Source: Salinimonas profundi (GTDB lineage: Bacteria; Pseudomonadota; Gammaproteobacteria; Enterobacterales; Alteromonadaceae). Taken from it: a stretch of 64,000 bases of DNA. A program made the position numbers and the translations under genes. This document shows positions 8,385 through 17,694 of this stretch, piece after piece. Position 1 is the first letter of the stretch; each line of letters opens with the position of its first letter. The DNA lies in the NCBI RefSeq assembly GCF_014750655.1, contig NZ_JABBXD010000002.1, forward strand, positions 545,636-609,635, written 5' to 3'. Under the pieces are notes generated by a model. The model was not told the DNA's origin. It ran no database searches and saw only the letters and a program-made list of their open reading frames with translations.

Positions 8385-9275
8385 TTATTGATTATGCTGC
8401 CAAAAAGCCGCGAAGTGACGGCGGCTGATCTTTAGCCGGGTACCATCATTTAAAACCAGGTAGGCAACGCGGTTGGCGCACTGCTCAACCATTTTGACAA
8501 AGTGCCGGTTGACCAGCTCTGAACGATTCACATGTTGAAAGGTATTACTGCTCAGCTTGCGGCTCAGGTCTGCCAGTGTCGTTCTGACCACATAGTTCTC
8601 GCCAGCGGTATAAATGCACATATAGTCGCCGGCGGCCTGAACCCAGTTGATGTCATCACAGGCCAGACTACACCAGGCATTGTCACTTCGAAATGTTACC
8701 CGTTGTTGTGTACGCGAGGACATGCGCGAGGCGATCCAGGCAGCGGCCTCATCGGGTGCAATATTCAGCTTTTTTATCATTCTGTCCAGTAAGTGCGTGA
8801 CACGCTGTTGTTGGATAAGCTCCTGCATACGTGTTGCAAGATCACTGATAACATACAACACACGCTGCTCCTGTAAAGGAAGCTGAATAAACGCGGCCGC
8901 GCCGGCTTCAAATGCTTTGAGCGCATCAGCATTACTGCGCCCTATCACCACCAGCTGTCGTCCGGCGCCCTTAAATCGCGTCGATAAACTGCTCGCATTC
9001 CCGGAGTCACAAAAACAAATTGCAGCAAGATGTTCAGCCAGAATGGCCGGCTTATCAGTTACAGTTTGCACCTGTTCTATATCAGGATGATACGCCAACA
9101 ATTCACAAAGTTGAGCCGCTACGCTTTCGTAACGCAGTAATACAAAAACCATAAGCTGCGTTGACGCCGATTGGCAAGGATAATCAGAAAGCGCTGCCTC
9201 ACCAGGGCCAGCAGAAGCAATAACTTGTTGGTACGAAACAAGCTTTTGCTCCCACACTGACAAAGATGTTTTCAT
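8385..9275 (-). CDS. LytTR-family transcription regulator
   Basis: A 296-residue regulator. Residues about 195-292 form a LytTR DNA-binding domain (DDINWVQAAGDYMCIYT, VVRTTLADLSRKL, FQHVNRSELVN, LNDGTRLKISRRH). The N-terminal part resembles a receiver fold (ICFCDSG, LVVIGRSNADALKAFEAGAAAFIQLP) but lacks a clear phosphoacceptor Asp, so it is either a degenerate receiver or a ligand sensor. LytTR regulators (LytR) control lrgAB in Gram-positive bacteria. Here the gene lies directly upstream of lrgAB in the same direction, which suggests autogenous control of the whole unit. It begins 2 bases after the DUF3718 gene. Confidence 0.85.
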   Translation of the reverse strand: MKTSLSVWEQKLVSYQQVIASAGPGEAALSDYPCQSASTQLMVFVLLRYESVAAQLCELLAYHPDIEQVQTVTDKPAILAEHLAAICFCDSGNASSLSTRFKGAGRQLVVIGRSNADALKAFEAGAAAFIQLPLQEQRVLYVISDLATRMQELIQQQRVTHLLDRMIKKLNIAPDEAAAWIASRMSSRTQQRVTFRSDNAWCSLACDDINWVQAAGDYMCIYTAGENYVVRTTLADLSRKLSSNTFQHVNRSELVNRHFVKMVEQCANRVAYLVLNDGTRLKISRRHFAAFWQHNQ

Positions 9276-9277
9276 AA

Positions 9278-9610
9278 TTAACGAGAAGCCGTTAGGGTAC
9301 GGTCAAATTTTAGTCTGCGGGCAAGCAATGCGCCAGTAGCGTCGGCGTTATTCACCTGCGCGAAGGTATGGATATCCGTGCCGTCGCAAACCAGCCCTTT
9401 TTCTACTGCGCGGTAAGTCAGCCCGCTTTTCTTTATCGCCATGTGTAACTGAAACGATTTATTGTCTTTGATAGCAGTACAGATTTTTACCAGGTCCGTT
9501 TCAAGGTGTTTTGGATAGCTGGCATTAGCACTGAATGAAACACCACCTGCAACTACACATACTGACATTATAGTCGCTGCTGATCTTGCCCATGATTTTA
9601 CGTTTTTCAT
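9278..9610 (-). CDS. Secreted DUF3718 protein
   Basis: A 110-residue protein with a signal peptide (about residues 1-30, ending SFSANAS). The mature part matches DUF3718: a helix with LVKICTAIKDN, the LTYRAVEKGLVCDG segment with the second of two cysteines, and the DATGALLARR end. The family is frequent in Alteromonadales and its function is unknown. The ATG at 9610 has a good GGAGAAG ribosome-binding site, so longer readings back to 9697 are not used. It sits 2 bases before the LytTR gene and is probably the first gene of that operon. Confidence 0.75.
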   Translation of the reverse strand: MKNVKSWARSAATIMSVCVVAGGVSFSANASYPKHLETDLVKICTAIKDNKSFQLHMAIKKSGLTYRAVEKGLVCDGTDIHTFAQVNNADATGALLARRLKFDRTLTASR

Positions 9611-9912
9611 CGCTCTTCTCCAGATAACCCGACACCGCGCCGGGCGTACTGTTAAAGTAGTGAACAATTCGAAGAAGGTTATGCAGGTTTCGTTCAACCG
9701 ACAGTATTTGAGATTGTGCGATAAAAATAAAAAATTCGGGGATGAACGGTCGGAGCACTGCGCTGTTTATCGCACCGATGAAATACTTTGTAACAGCCAC
9801 TGAAATTTGAGTGACTGAAATGTACAGGCAGGGCTGCAGGTTGTGTTAAATGTGTAATGAAACAAAGTAAGAAAGGTGGGAAGTACAATCCTGACTTCCC
9901 AGACCGCTTACA
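9611..9912. other. Intergenic region with a direct repeat
   Basis: Region upstream of the DUF3718-LytTR-lrgAB unit. The one ordered element seen is a 10-base direct repeat, ACTGAAATTT at 9799-9808 and ACTGAAATGT at 9814-9823 (15 bases start to start), which could be a regulator site. No gene is supported. Confidence 0.35.
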
Positions 9913-10242
9913 TCAGAAAAAGCTGTCCTGATGAATTTTTATAAAAGAAGGAGTACCGACCTTACTGTAGTCAACTTTGTATTCTTTTCCGTTCAGGGTT
10001 TGGATGAACAACAATGTTTTCTCGTCGCCGAACACTTCACCAGTGGTGATATCTACCAGTTCCATGTCCATCATTTTTGCGTCGCGCTTATTTTCGGGCA
10101 CTTTGCCTTCGTATTCTTTCAAACCGCGAAAGGTCACTAAAATTGGTGGCTTCTCGTCACCATTCATTATAAGCAAGTCGTACTTTCTAACCTTGTGAAT
10201 TATTGTATTACGACCGCTTACCAGAAAGGGCTTTTCTGTCAT
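9913..10242 (-). CDS. Hypothetical protein
   Basis: A 109-residue soluble protein of no family I recognise. It has no signal peptide or membrane segment, many charged residues (KVPENKRDAKMMDME) and a probable beta-rich fold (ILVTFRGLKEYEG, KTLLFIQTLNGKEYKVDYSKVG). The ATG at 10242, preceded by GGAG, is preferred over an upstream in-frame start at 10266. The gene stands alone between the DUF3718 operon and the MbnP-like gene and has lower GC than its neighbours. Confidence 0.6.
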   Translation of the reverse strand: MTEKPFLVSGRNTIIHKVRKYDLLIMNGDEKPPILVTFRGLKEYEGKVPENKRDAKMMDMELVDITTGEVFGDEKTLLFIQTLNGKEYKVDYSKVGTPSFIKIHQDSFF

Positions 10243-10339
10243 TCTTTTCTCCGCACAAGCTGGCAATCAGGTTAGTTGTATAAAAATCCAAAGATAGCAA
10301 AGAAACCAGGGCGTTGCACTTATCCCAATCATTAAATAA

Positions 10340-11161
10340 TCAGTTTTGTTTCAGATACTCCTGATGCGGAGCGTCCCATCTTATCCACTGACGGCTGGTT
10401 AAATTACGCAGTACTTTTGTGCATTCCTGTGATGAATCATCCCCAAGGTTGCACGATGTCTTCTCGCGCTGCATTGCGCGAAACACAATTTCTCTTAAAG
10501 AAGCCGATAATCGCAAGTCCTCTACATTGGCCTTTAACGGCAGGTCCACTGTCACTCTGTTAGGCTTTGCACACGAGGTCGGTGCTTCATCGTCGGTTGG
10601 CGCATCACACTGACCGCTTGCCAGCATAAACGACCACAGCGCAGACGGATCACGACGTTGTTTCAATTCAATACGCATAAACGAATGCCCGACACGCAAA
10701 GACTGAAACATAGCAGTATGGTTAACTGGCGGCGCGGCATTATCTTCCAGCAGGTGATTTTCACTAAATGGCAGGCCCAGGGTGAAACGAATAGATGATG
10801 CTCTTTGCAATAGCTTTTCGTTGGCATCAAGTTGAATAGTAACCGGCTGCTTTTGCGTCTCACAGCTATCGGAGAACGCTAATAACGAGACTGTACGCGA
10901 CTGGTGATCGTTGGGAATAAAGGAAAGGGCCTGCCAGCGACCATCGATTCTGACTCTGGGCTCGGAAAGATACATCGCCAGATAGTCGACATCCCAGTAC
11001 TTATTATCAAGCTTAATCTGATGACTGCAATTATCCGTTGGCTGTAAATCTGAAAATCGCACAGGTATGTCGCCCGGCGATTTGGAGGGGCTGAAAAACC
11101 CGCAGCCAGAAATGATAAGCGTTGAAAGCACAAGCGCGCCGAACCCGACCAATTGCTTCAT
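10340..11161 (-). CDS. MbnP-like (metallo-mystery-pair four-Cys motif) lipoprotein
   Basis: A 273-residue lipoprotein (lipobox IISGC, Cys20). The body matches the MbnP family: SIRFTLGLPFSENHLLED, PPVNHTAMFQSLRVGHSF and a four-cysteine region with CAKPNRVTVDLPL. In other bacteria MbnP is a periplasmic copper-related protein encoded beside MbnH, a diheme peroxidase-like enzyme that converts an MbnP tryptophan to kynurenine. Two things are odd here. No MbnH gene lies anywhere in the window, and the aromatic FWxW-type segment of the family reads FQSL, so both Trp residues are missing. The family call is fairly secure; a role in copper handling is only inferred. Confidence 0.72.
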   Translation of the reverse strand: MKQLVGFGALVLSTLIISGCGFFSPSKSPGDIPVRFSDLQPTDNCSHQIKLDNKYWDVDYLAMYLSEPRVRIDGRWQALSFIPNDHQSRTVSLLAFSDSCETQKQPVTIQLDANEKLLQRASSIRFTLGLPFSENHLLEDNAAPPVNHTAMFQSLRVGHSFMRIELKQRRDPSALWSFMLASGQCDAPTDDEAPTSCAKPNRVTVDLPLKANVEDLRLSASLREIVFRAMQREKTSCNLGDDSSQECTKVLRNLTSRQWIRWDAPHQEYLKQN

Positions 11162-11338
11162 AAAACCTGCAGCTGAATAATTAACTCTGCCTGGCAGTTT
11201 ATCTTTAACCTGTCAACGGCGCAAAGCCTTCCCGTTCACCAGTGTTTGTAGATAAAACAAACCTGCTTTCAGGTTGTTAGAGATTGATGATTAAATGAGC
11301 AGTTAGTCGCCCGAACAATAAAATTCCGCCCTGAGCGG

Positions 11339-11367
11339 GTGACAAGCAAAAAAAAACTGCTTATACT
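11339..11367 (+). promoter_or_regulatory. Sigma-70 promoter of tRNA-Ile2
   Basis: A -35 GTGACA (11339-11344) and a -10 TATACT (11362-11367) with 17-base spacing lie 46 bases before the tRNA. The GC-rich discriminator TCGCGGC after the -10 is typical of stringently controlled stable-RNA promoters. Confidence 0.65.
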
Positions 11368-11413
11368 TCGCGGCACTGGATGGGTGCAATCGCGCGCGAC
11401 CAGAATCTCCTCA

Positions 11414-11490
11414 GGCCCCATAGCTCAGTTGGTTAGAGCATCCGACTCATAATCGGCAGGTCCCCTGTTCAAGTCAGGGTGGGGCCACCA
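11414..11490 (+). tRNA. tRNA-Ile2 (anticodon CAU, read as k2CAU)
   Basis: A 77-base cloverleaf with encoded CCA end. The acceptor stem is GGCCCCA/TGGGGCC, the D-loop AGTTGGTTA and the T-arm loop TTCAAGT; the anticodon CAT is at 11448-11450. A CAT anticodon could mean elongator Met, initiator Met or Ile2. The acceptor stem with C4 and C5 paired to G, the TilS-recognition pattern, and overall likeness to E. coli ileX favour Ile2, whose anticodon C is modified to lysidine so that it reads AUA. Confidence 0.85.
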
Positions 11491-11824
11491 TTTTTCCTCT
11501 TCGTTTTCTGATCATTTGTTTGCTTTTCCAGCATAGCTTAGCAGTATTATGAATACGGTGCTTTTTCCTCAAGCCTGACACTTTCTTCGTTGTATCCGTA
11601 AAACGCCTTAACATCGCTGATAAAAACAAACCCATTGGCGACAAAAAGCTATCAACTTTGCTTTCTATAAAACGTAGCGTAAGGTTTTAAGTAACTGACT
11701 ATGCAATGAACTTCCAAAATTCCTGCGCGTATAATCATAATTAATCCCCACAACGAAAACGCCATTCAGGCAGCACCGAGGTGGGTGGAAACGGAAAAGC
11801 GAGTACCGGGAAAATAAAAAGCAC
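11491..11824. other. Intergenic region between tRNA and transporter gene
   Basis: No gene or strong structure was seen. A TATAAT at 11730-11735 may be the -10 element for the downstream transporter gene, but no good -35 goes with it. Confidence 0.4.
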
Positions 11825-12961
11825 ATGACAGTTTCGACATCGGGTTCAAAGGGAGGCCCGCAGACAAAAGTACTGAAAATACTTTTGTTGCTGGCCGTCA
11901 TCTATACGCTGTACCTCGCAAAATCTCTGCTCATACCGCTTTTTTTCTCGGCTTTTGTCGCTCTGTTGCTAAGCCCGCTGGTAGCGATTGCCCGAAAAAT
12001 TTATATCCCACGAACAATCTCAGCGGCAGCGTTGATGGTGCTGCTGCTAACCCCGTTTACATTTTTAGGATTGCAGTTAGCCGAACCGGCAGAACGTTGG
12101 ATGCAGGCTCTGCCAAAGATGGCTGCAGAGATTACACAGGAAATTGATGAGATTAGCGATAGCCTGGTAGAGGAAACAGACCAGCCGGTTGCAGAGCCAA
12201 AGAAAGAAGAAAGTGATTCATTCTTCGACTGGTTTGGTGATGATGAAGAGGACGAAGCTGAACAAGTTGAGCCGCCACCGGAAGAGCAAAACACGGTATC
12301 AGACAAGTTAAAGCAAAATAGCATTGAAATGGCAATTTCCGTATTAAGTAACGCGCCCCTTTTGCTTGCCCAAATCTTTGCCTGCCTTATTTTTATCTTC
12401 TTTTTGCTGGTCTTTGGTCCGGGCTTATTTAAGGTATTTATCCGCGACTTTCCCATCGTAACGAACAAGCGGCGCGCATTGGTGCTTGTGCACCATATTC
12501 AAAGGGAGCTATCGGCCTACATCGTAACCATTAGCATCATAAACGCGCTACTGGGTACCGCGACAGCCGTTGTGTTCACTTACCTTGAAATAGACGACGC
12601 GATATTGTGGGGCGCATTGGTTGCGCTGATGAACTTTGTCCCCTATCTGGGAGGATTAGCAAGTTGCAGCATACTGCTTGTGGCAGGAATGGTGCAGTTC
12701 GGACTTGTCAGCACAGCATTCCTGCCTGCCGCAGTATTTCTTGGAATCAATATTCTTGAATCTCAGTTAATTACGCCAGCGGTGTTGGGCAGAAGTATGC
12801 AACTGAACCCACTTATCATCATACTCTGGTTATCGATAGCTGGCTGGTTGTGGGGAATAGTCGGAGTGTTGCTAGCGGTACCCATTTTAATGAGCTTTAA
12901 AATTATCCTGAAGAACCTGGGCGCATTATCGCATTGGGTGAAACTAATAGAAACAAAGTAG
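11825..12961 (+). CDS. AI-2E family transporter (TqsA/PerM-like)
   Basis: A 378-residue inner-membrane protein of the AI-2E/DUF20 exporter family. Paired membrane segments lie near the N-terminus (LLLLAVIYTLYLAKSLLIPLFF, then a second). The conserved C-terminal half carries LWGALVALMNFVPYLGG and the VLGRSMQLNPLIIILWL-type signature. Between them, about residues 105-160, is a long, very acidic soluble insertion (SLVEETDQPVAEPKKEE, DDEEDEAEQVEPPPEE), longer than usual. Substrates across the family are diverse, and autoinducer-2 export should not be assumed. The gene stands alone. Confidence 0.85.
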   Translation: MTVSTSGSKGGPQTKVLKILLLLAVIYTLYLAKSLLIPLFFSAFVALLLSPLVAIARKIYIPRTISAAALMVLLLTPFTFLGLQLAEPAERWMQALPKMAAEITQEIDEISDSLVEETDQPVAEPKKEESDSFFDWFGDDEEDEAEQVEPPPEEQNTVSDKLKQNSIEMAISVLSNAPLLLAQIFACLIFIFFLLVFGPGLFKVFIRDFPIVTNKRRALVLVHHIQRELSAYIVTISIINALLGTATAVVFTYLEIDDAILWGALVALMNFVPYLGGLASCSILLVAGMVQFGLVSTAFLPAAVFLGINILESQLITPAVLGRSMQLNPLIIILWLSIAGWLWGIVGVLLAVPILMSFKIILKNLGALSHWVKLIETK

Positions 12962-13140
12962 CCTGTTGTCGCTTTCACCTATAGATGGTCTTCGACGCCT
13001 GCTTATTGGGCGGCTTGTTGTTTGACTTAACTGTTAATTATTTTTGAAGTTGCCACCACTCGACTCAGACATGCAGATGTAGCCAAATGCGATCTCAGAC
13101 AGTCGCAAATTTCGACATTTTTTAGGACTAGGTTATCTGA

Positions 13141-13347
13141 TTACTCTATGCAATTGCGGCCATTGTCTTTGCAGTATAAGCAGGTATCGTGAATAGTGCC
13201 TTTTACAGAGAGACAAGCTGCAAAAACTGTGATTACAAACAACATCTCTCTAGCATTGTCTATTCCTGCTATGAATGCCCAAACGCCAAACATTAGTGTA
13301 GAAAACGCTAAAAGTGACGCGATAAATTTATAATATATCTTTTTCAT
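13141..13347 (-). CDS. Small two-segment membrane protein
   Basis: A 68-residue protein of unknown function. Two hydrophobic segments (FIASLLAFSTLMFGVWAFIA and EMLFVITVFAACLSV) are followed by a polar tail with three cysteines (CLYCKDNGRNC) that could bind metal or form disulfides. A GGTGATG ribosome-binding site precedes the ATG. It lies in low-GC DNA between the transporter and the next gene. Confidence 0.5.
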   Translation of the reverse strand: MKKIYYKFIASLLAFSTLMFGVWAFIAGIDNAREMLFVITVFAACLSVKGTIHDTCLYCKDNGRNCIE

Positions 13348-13663
13348 GTTTCATCACCCGACTGCTAAGAAGAGCACTCCAAACGAACCCTCAACACTAA
13401 TAATTTATTTAGAGTGGCACGAATAACTTGTAGCGTGGTTCCGCCTATTGCAGAACCATTTGTAGCAAACACTATTTACGGCGTGCAACTGAACGAACAG
13501 TTAGTTAACTTCGCTTACGCCGATTTTATGTATGTTGATGAAATAGCGTTTCCCAATCCGCTTGCGACAGCTTCAGGAGGGAGGGCATCGGTGGTACGCC
13601 TGCATAAACAAAGCTGTATTACGGCCAAATACGCACGACACTTTGACGAGTGAGGGCCGCTGA
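13348..13663. other. Intergenic region, no supported gene
   Basis: A plus-strand GTG-started reading of 79 codons (13414-13653) is open here, but it has no ribosome-binding site, no recognisable domain and unconvincing codon use. I see no other structure. Confidence 0.4.
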
Positions 13664-14395
13664 TCAATAGTCAGCTGCTTCACGCTGATTAACATCCCTT
13701 ACGCTAAGCCCAAGCTCTTTTACCTTGATGGTATCGTAAAAATCGAATTGCACCGGACAGCCTGCCTTTATCATTTGAAGCCACACATAGCGCAGATTGT
13801 CAGGCCGTGTTCCTGTCCAGAATTGCCTGGTTTTGTTGATATAGGTAATGACGGGCGCAGTATGCCCATCGCGATAGAGTTGCCTGACGAAGCTAAAATC
13901 CGGACCGAAGCTATTTAGCACTGCCGAGCTACCGGATTCAATTGATTTTAAAAGAAATTCGAATGCGCGTTGCTGCTCGCCCTGCCGATAAGCCAGCCAG
14001 GCCTGAGCGATACCTACAGCGTGCTTTTCACTGCCAAAACTGTCAAAAACATCCCCGGCAATTTGTTGATTGACACTAAGAGCATCAACATGACTGAAAA
14101 CCTTTTCAATTTTGGCTTTAACCTCAGAAACAGGTTCAAACTGCGCGCTGTATCTTAAATGCTGACTTAAATCGCTTATTATCTGAAAAGCGTTGTCGCC
14201 CGAGGCCAGACTTCTTTGGTAATTCTGCCAGGTTTCATCAAGCAGGCGCCGATTTTTCGCTTCGAAACTGGCGTACCTTGTTTGCATGAATTGCAGATAT
14301 TCGGGATCGTCACAGCCCTTCGCATAATCAGCTCTGGCACTTACGCTCGCAAACAAAATTGTGCAAGCGATTATCTGGAAAATGCCCTTCATCAA
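13664..14395 (-). CDS. Secreted hypothetical protein, helical-repeat-like
   Basis: A 243-residue exported protein with a signal peptide (IIACTILFASVSARA|DYAKGC). The mature part is mostly helical; the segment AQAWLAYRQGEQQRAFEFLLKSIESG looks like a TPR/Sel1-type helix pair. One cysteine lies near each end (GCDD, AGCPV), possibly forming a disulfide. No family was recognised. It is a single gene between the small membrane protein and an acetyltransferase gene on the same strand. Confidence 0.65.
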   Translation of the reverse strand: MMKGIFQIIACTILFASVSARADYAKGCDDPEYLQFMQTRYASFEAKNRRLLDETWQNYQRSLASGDNAFQIISDLSQHLRYSAQFEPVSEVKAKIEKVFSHVDALSVNQQIAGDVFDSFGSEKHAVGIAQAWLAYRQGEQQRAFEFLLKSIESGSSAVLNSFGPDFSFVRQLYRDGHTAPVITYINKTRQFWTGTRPDNLRYVWLQMIKAGCPVQFDFYDTIKVKELGLSVRDVNQREAADY

Positions 14396-14519
14396 TCAGC
14401 TCATCGTTCAGCCGTTTTTTAAATTGTTACAGTCGAACTGTGCATATTGATCTGAGAAGAATTACGCAAAGCCTGTGGCTGACGAAAATCAGGCCTGCTG
14501 CCTTAATGATCACCGCTGG

Positions 14520-15077
14520 TTAGTCATGAATACGTCTTTGGGGTCGACAGGGATTGCCCACGGCAACCGTATCAGGCTCAATACTTCTGGTTACCACACT
14601 GCCTGCGCCAATAACGCACCTGTCGCCTATCACCACGCCGGGCAGGATGGTGACATCGCCCCCTATCCAGACATCATTACCAATTGTGATTGGCTCTGCA
14701 AAACCGATATGTTGTGCGCGCTGTTCAGGGTCGATTGGATGATGCGCTGTATAAAATGATGTATTGGGTCCGATAAATACGTTATTACCTATCGTCACCT
14801 TACAGCAATCCAGCACAGTCCAGTTGAAGTTAATGAAAATGTGACTGCCCAGGTGAATATTGTGCCCATAGTCGATGCGTACAGGTTTTTCTATATGAAT
14901 ATCTTCACCACATTGCCCGAATAATTCATTGAGTAATTCCTCGCGCGCCTTCACTTCGCGCGGCCCCAGCGCGTTGATTTTATCAACCAGATCACGTGTT
15001 TTATAGCGCATCTCTACAAGATCAGGATCGTTTATCCAATACTTTTCACCGGCTATCATTTTGTCGTGTGCTGTCAT
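14520..15077 (-). CDS. Maltose/galactoside-type O-acetyltransferase (LbH fold)
   Basis: A 185-residue trimeric left-handed beta-helix acetyltransferase of the Maa/LacA/NodL group, which moves acetyl from acetyl-CoA to a sugar 6-hydroxyl. The N-terminal Mac domain (MIAGEKYWINDPDLVEMR) leads into hexapeptide repeats (ITIGNDVWIGGDVTILPGVV, IGAGSVVTRSI). The catalytic His is in FYTAHHPID and the C-terminal GNPCRP cap is intact. It looks complete. The natural acceptor is unknown; no sugar-metabolism genes flank it. Confidence 0.9.
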   Translation of the reverse strand: MTAHDKMIAGEKYWINDPDLVEMRYKTRDLVDKINALGPREVKAREELLNELFGQCGEDIHIEKPVRIDYGHNIHLGSHIFINFNWTVLDCCKVTIGNNVFIGPNTSFYTAHHPIDPEQRAQHIGFAEPITIGNDVWIGGDVTILPGVVIGDRCVIGAGSVVTRSIEPDTVAVGNPCRPQRRIHD

Positions 15078-15231
15078 AGTGTTTTTCCAGATTTTCTGCG
15101 CTTGATTTTTGAAGGTGGCGTTTAATTTATATAACCCAGAATCACATTATTTAGCCTGAAAGTCTTCATGCGGCAGGCCAATTAAGTCACTTTGGTCGCA
15201 ATCAATGATAATCCTGTCGAAAAGTATCAAA

Positions 15232-15251
15232 GGGCGGCAGACCCGCCGCCC
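15232..15251 (-). terminator. Probable terminator after the chemoreceptor gene
   Basis: A perfect 7-bp GC stem (GGGCGGC/GCCGCCC) with a 6-base loop lies 13 bases after the stop of the gene ending at 15265. The following minus-strand sequence TTTGATACTTTT is only moderately T-rich. Confidence 0.5.
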
Positions 15252-15264
15252 AAATAACGCATTC

Positions 15265-17397
15265 TCAGCGCGTTTTGAGTTTATCCAGTAATTGGCTCAA
15301 CGTTCTCACCGAGCTGAAAATTTGCACGGAGCTTTGCTCTGAGGCATGAGAATGATTAGCAACCTCGGAACTGGCATTGCCGATTACAACCATATTGCGA
15401 TTAAGCTCTTCGCTGACCTGGCTTTGCTCTTCTGCAGCCGCCGCCATTTGTGTCATCCGCTGGCTAATTTCATCAATTTGCGTCACGGTGAGCTGCATTT
15501 TTTGAAGCGCTGACTGTGAGCTTTTTGACGCGTCTTCTGCTTTGTCATTACCGCGTTTGATAATCGCCACGGTTTTGTCTACCTCAGACTGTAACCCGGT
15601 TATGACCTTGCCTATCTCGCCGACAGAATCGGCAGTTTTCGAAGCCAGTGAACGAACCTCATCAGCAACTACGCTAAACCCGCGACCATTATCCCCGGCC
15701 CGCGCAGCCTCAATGGCGGCATTTAGTGCCAGTAAATTGGTTTGCTCAGCAATAGCGTCTATCACATCCAATATCTTTTTAATGTCTGCGCTGCGTTCTA
15801 CCACTGCAATAACGGCGGTGGAGGCTGTATGCATTTCTTCAGACAACGCGGCCACCGTCTTTGTCGAGCGGGCAATTTCTTCTTCAGTGTGTTTAACCGA
15901 ATCATTAGCGTTGTCAGCATTATCTGCCGCTTCAGCCGCAGTGCGCGCTACATCCTGAGCAGTTTGCGACATTTCAGTTATGGCGGTAACGACACTATCA
16001 ATCTCTGATTGCTGAACCTGAATCTGATCATTCGTATGTTTTGCATGAGACTGGGTTTTTTCGCTATGACTAAGCACCTGGTCGCACGATCCCTTGGCCT
16101 GCTCCAACAGATCCCGCACTTTTTCTTTAAACAGGTTAAAAGCCTGGCTCAGCTGAATCAGTTCTTTGTGCGAGTTGATATGGATATCTTGAGTGAGGTC
16201 ACCACCCTGGCCCGCCAGTTCCTCCATGCGTTCAGCAACCTGCCTGACCGGCTCGATTATACTGCGGGTAAACACGTAAATCAGCGCAACCGCTGCCAGC
16301 GTAGCCAGCAATGCCACCATTAACTGTGTACTTAACAATGCATCGATAGCTGAGGATATGAGCTCATTGACGGTGCGAACAGGCTCCAGGGCAGCGCTTA
16401 CGTCAACGCCGACCACTAACTGCCACTGTGCATCGGATAAAGTTAAATTTACCGGACGGGTAACATACATCATACCGTCAATCAGTACAGATTCAGGTTG
16501 GCCGGAAACGGCCAGAATCTGTTCACTTTGATCGCGAGCAAACACCTCACTAAACGGTCGTGCCAGCTTATCAGCTGCATTAGTGGCCGCGACCGTCATG
16601 CCGTTTTGACTGACCAGATAGACTTCGGCCTGCCCATCGTACAGCGATGCTTTCAGCGCATCGGCTCGCTGTTGCAAAACAGGCAGGTTCAGATCGACAC
16701 CCACCACACCGCGAAAGCGGTCGTTGGCAATCACAGGTACAGTTAGGCTGGTCATCAGCTCTGAGTATCCCTCCCGTATTTCGTATTGATAAGGATTAGA
16801 GATACACGGTTTCATTTGCTCCTGATTGCACAGATACCATTCTGCGGCGCGAAAGCCAAACTCATCCAGTGTCGAGTCGTGTTTCATGCTGGCATCATCG
16901 ATTGGCACCTGGCTGACGCTGCCATCAGCATTACGGATAAAGTACACCTCGAAGCTGCCGGTACCCGGAACCGAATGACTTTGCCCGGCGCGATAGTCCG
17001 CGGCCCGACCATCAAAAAGGTTGGTCTCAAACTGTGCATACATACTTGAGGTTACCCCGGTAGCCAGTATGCTTTTAACAGCGCGCTGTGCCTGATCGCG
17101 CGAAATTGACTGATCGTCGCTGGCCTCTATACTGGCAGCCAGTTGCGCAGCCAGCGTATTGGGAAGCTGGTGAGCAGCGTCAATCATCGCCTGCGTCTGG
17201 GCGGCATAGCGCGCAGCTTTGGCGGAAACTGTTGACGCGATCTGTGCTTTAAACTGCTCGCTTACATGTGCATTGATGTCACGCTCAGCCTCATTTAACA
17301 GCACATAACTGACAGTAATAAACAAAGCTGCCAGCAGAACAAATAATAGACCTACCACAACGATGAGCTTGAAGGCGAGTGACGAATTTTTTTTCAT
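15265..17397 (-). CDS. Methyl-accepting chemotaxis protein with dCache-type sensor
   Basis: A 710-residue chemoreceptor. From the N-terminus: a membrane segment (about residues 10-32), a periplasmic region of about 310 residues with dCache features ([35 protein letters not shown]), a second membrane segment ([18 protein letters not shown]), a HAMP domain and a long coiled-coil signalling domain. The kinase-contact tip reads [20 protein letters not shown] and [13 protein letters not shown]. No C-terminal CheR-tethering pentapeptide is present. The ATG at 17397 is preferred to a TTG at 17418. The ligand cannot be told, although dCache domains often bind amino acids or small carboxylates. It is monocistronic. 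Confidence 0.93.
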   Translation of the reverse strand: MKKNSSLAFKLIVVVGLLFVLLAALFITVSYVLLNEAERDINAHVSEQFKAQIASTVSAKAARYAAQTQAMIDAAHQLPNTLAAQLAASIEASDDQSISRDQAQRAVKSILATGVTSSMYAQFETNLFDGRAADYRAGQSHSVPGTGSFEVYFIRNADGSVSQVPIDDASMKHDSTLDEFGFRAAEWYLCNQEQMKPCISNPYQYEIREGYSELMTSLTVPVIANDRFRGVVGVDLNLPVLQQRADALKASLYDGQAEVYLVSQNGMTVAATNAADKLARPFSEVFARDQSEQILAVSGQPESVLIDGMMYVTRPVNLTLSDAQWQLVVGVDVSAALEPVRTVNELISSAIDALLSTQLMVALLATLAAVALIYVFTRSIIEPVRQVAERMEELAGQGGDLTQDIHINSHKELIQLSQAFNLFKEKVRDLLEQAKGSCDQVLSHSEKTQSHAKHTNDQIQVQQSEIDSVVTAITEMSQTAQDVARTAAEAADNADNANDSVKHTEEEIARSTKTVAALSEEMHTASTAVIAVVERSADIKKILDVIDAIAEQTNLLALNAAIEAARAGDNGRGFSVVADEVRSLASKTADSVGEIGKVITGLQSEVDKTVAIIKRGNDKAEDASKSSQSALQKMQLTVTQIDEISQRMTQMAAAAEEQSQVSEELNRNMVVIGNASSEVANHSHASEQSSVQIFSSVRTLSQLLDKLKTR

Positions 17398-17694
17398 GAG
17401 TAACCACAACAACGGCAAATATACAGGCTGACGGACAACAGGACCTTGCAGAAATCCAACAGGCGAAACGTGTGCCTACCAAAAGGTAACGGCGTTCACA
17501 TCTTCCCGGTATCGGCACGCATAGGGCTCTCTGAACATCGCGCTTATAATAAAAAAGCATTGCGTATGACGATTATCATCGCGGGGAATTTAGAGGCGTG
17601 AAAGCAATGAGAATAATGCTCGTAAAATCCTGATGTTATAAATTGGTGGTAGCATTTTCATTGATGTTGCCACGGGGAGGTATAACGAATTTTT
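17398..17694. other. Intergenic region upstream of the chemoreceptor gene
   Basis: This stretch should hold the chemoreceptor promoter, but I could not settle on a convincing -35/-10 or sigma-28 pair. No gene is supported. Confidence 0.35.

Noticed and set aside
11414-11490. Elongator tRNA-Met(CAU)
   Set aside because: The acceptor stem and C4/C5 pairs fit lysidine-modified tRNA-Ile2 better than tRNA-Met, which has U4-A5-type pairs in E. coli.
12001-12468. 155-codon antisense frame inside the AI-2E transporter gene
   Set aside because: Serine-rich composition arises from the acidic insertion read backwards; there is no start context.
13414-13653. GTG-started 79-codon reading on the plus strand
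   Set aside because: It has no ribosome-binding site or domain, and the start lies in low-complexity intergenic DNA. Not supported as a gene.
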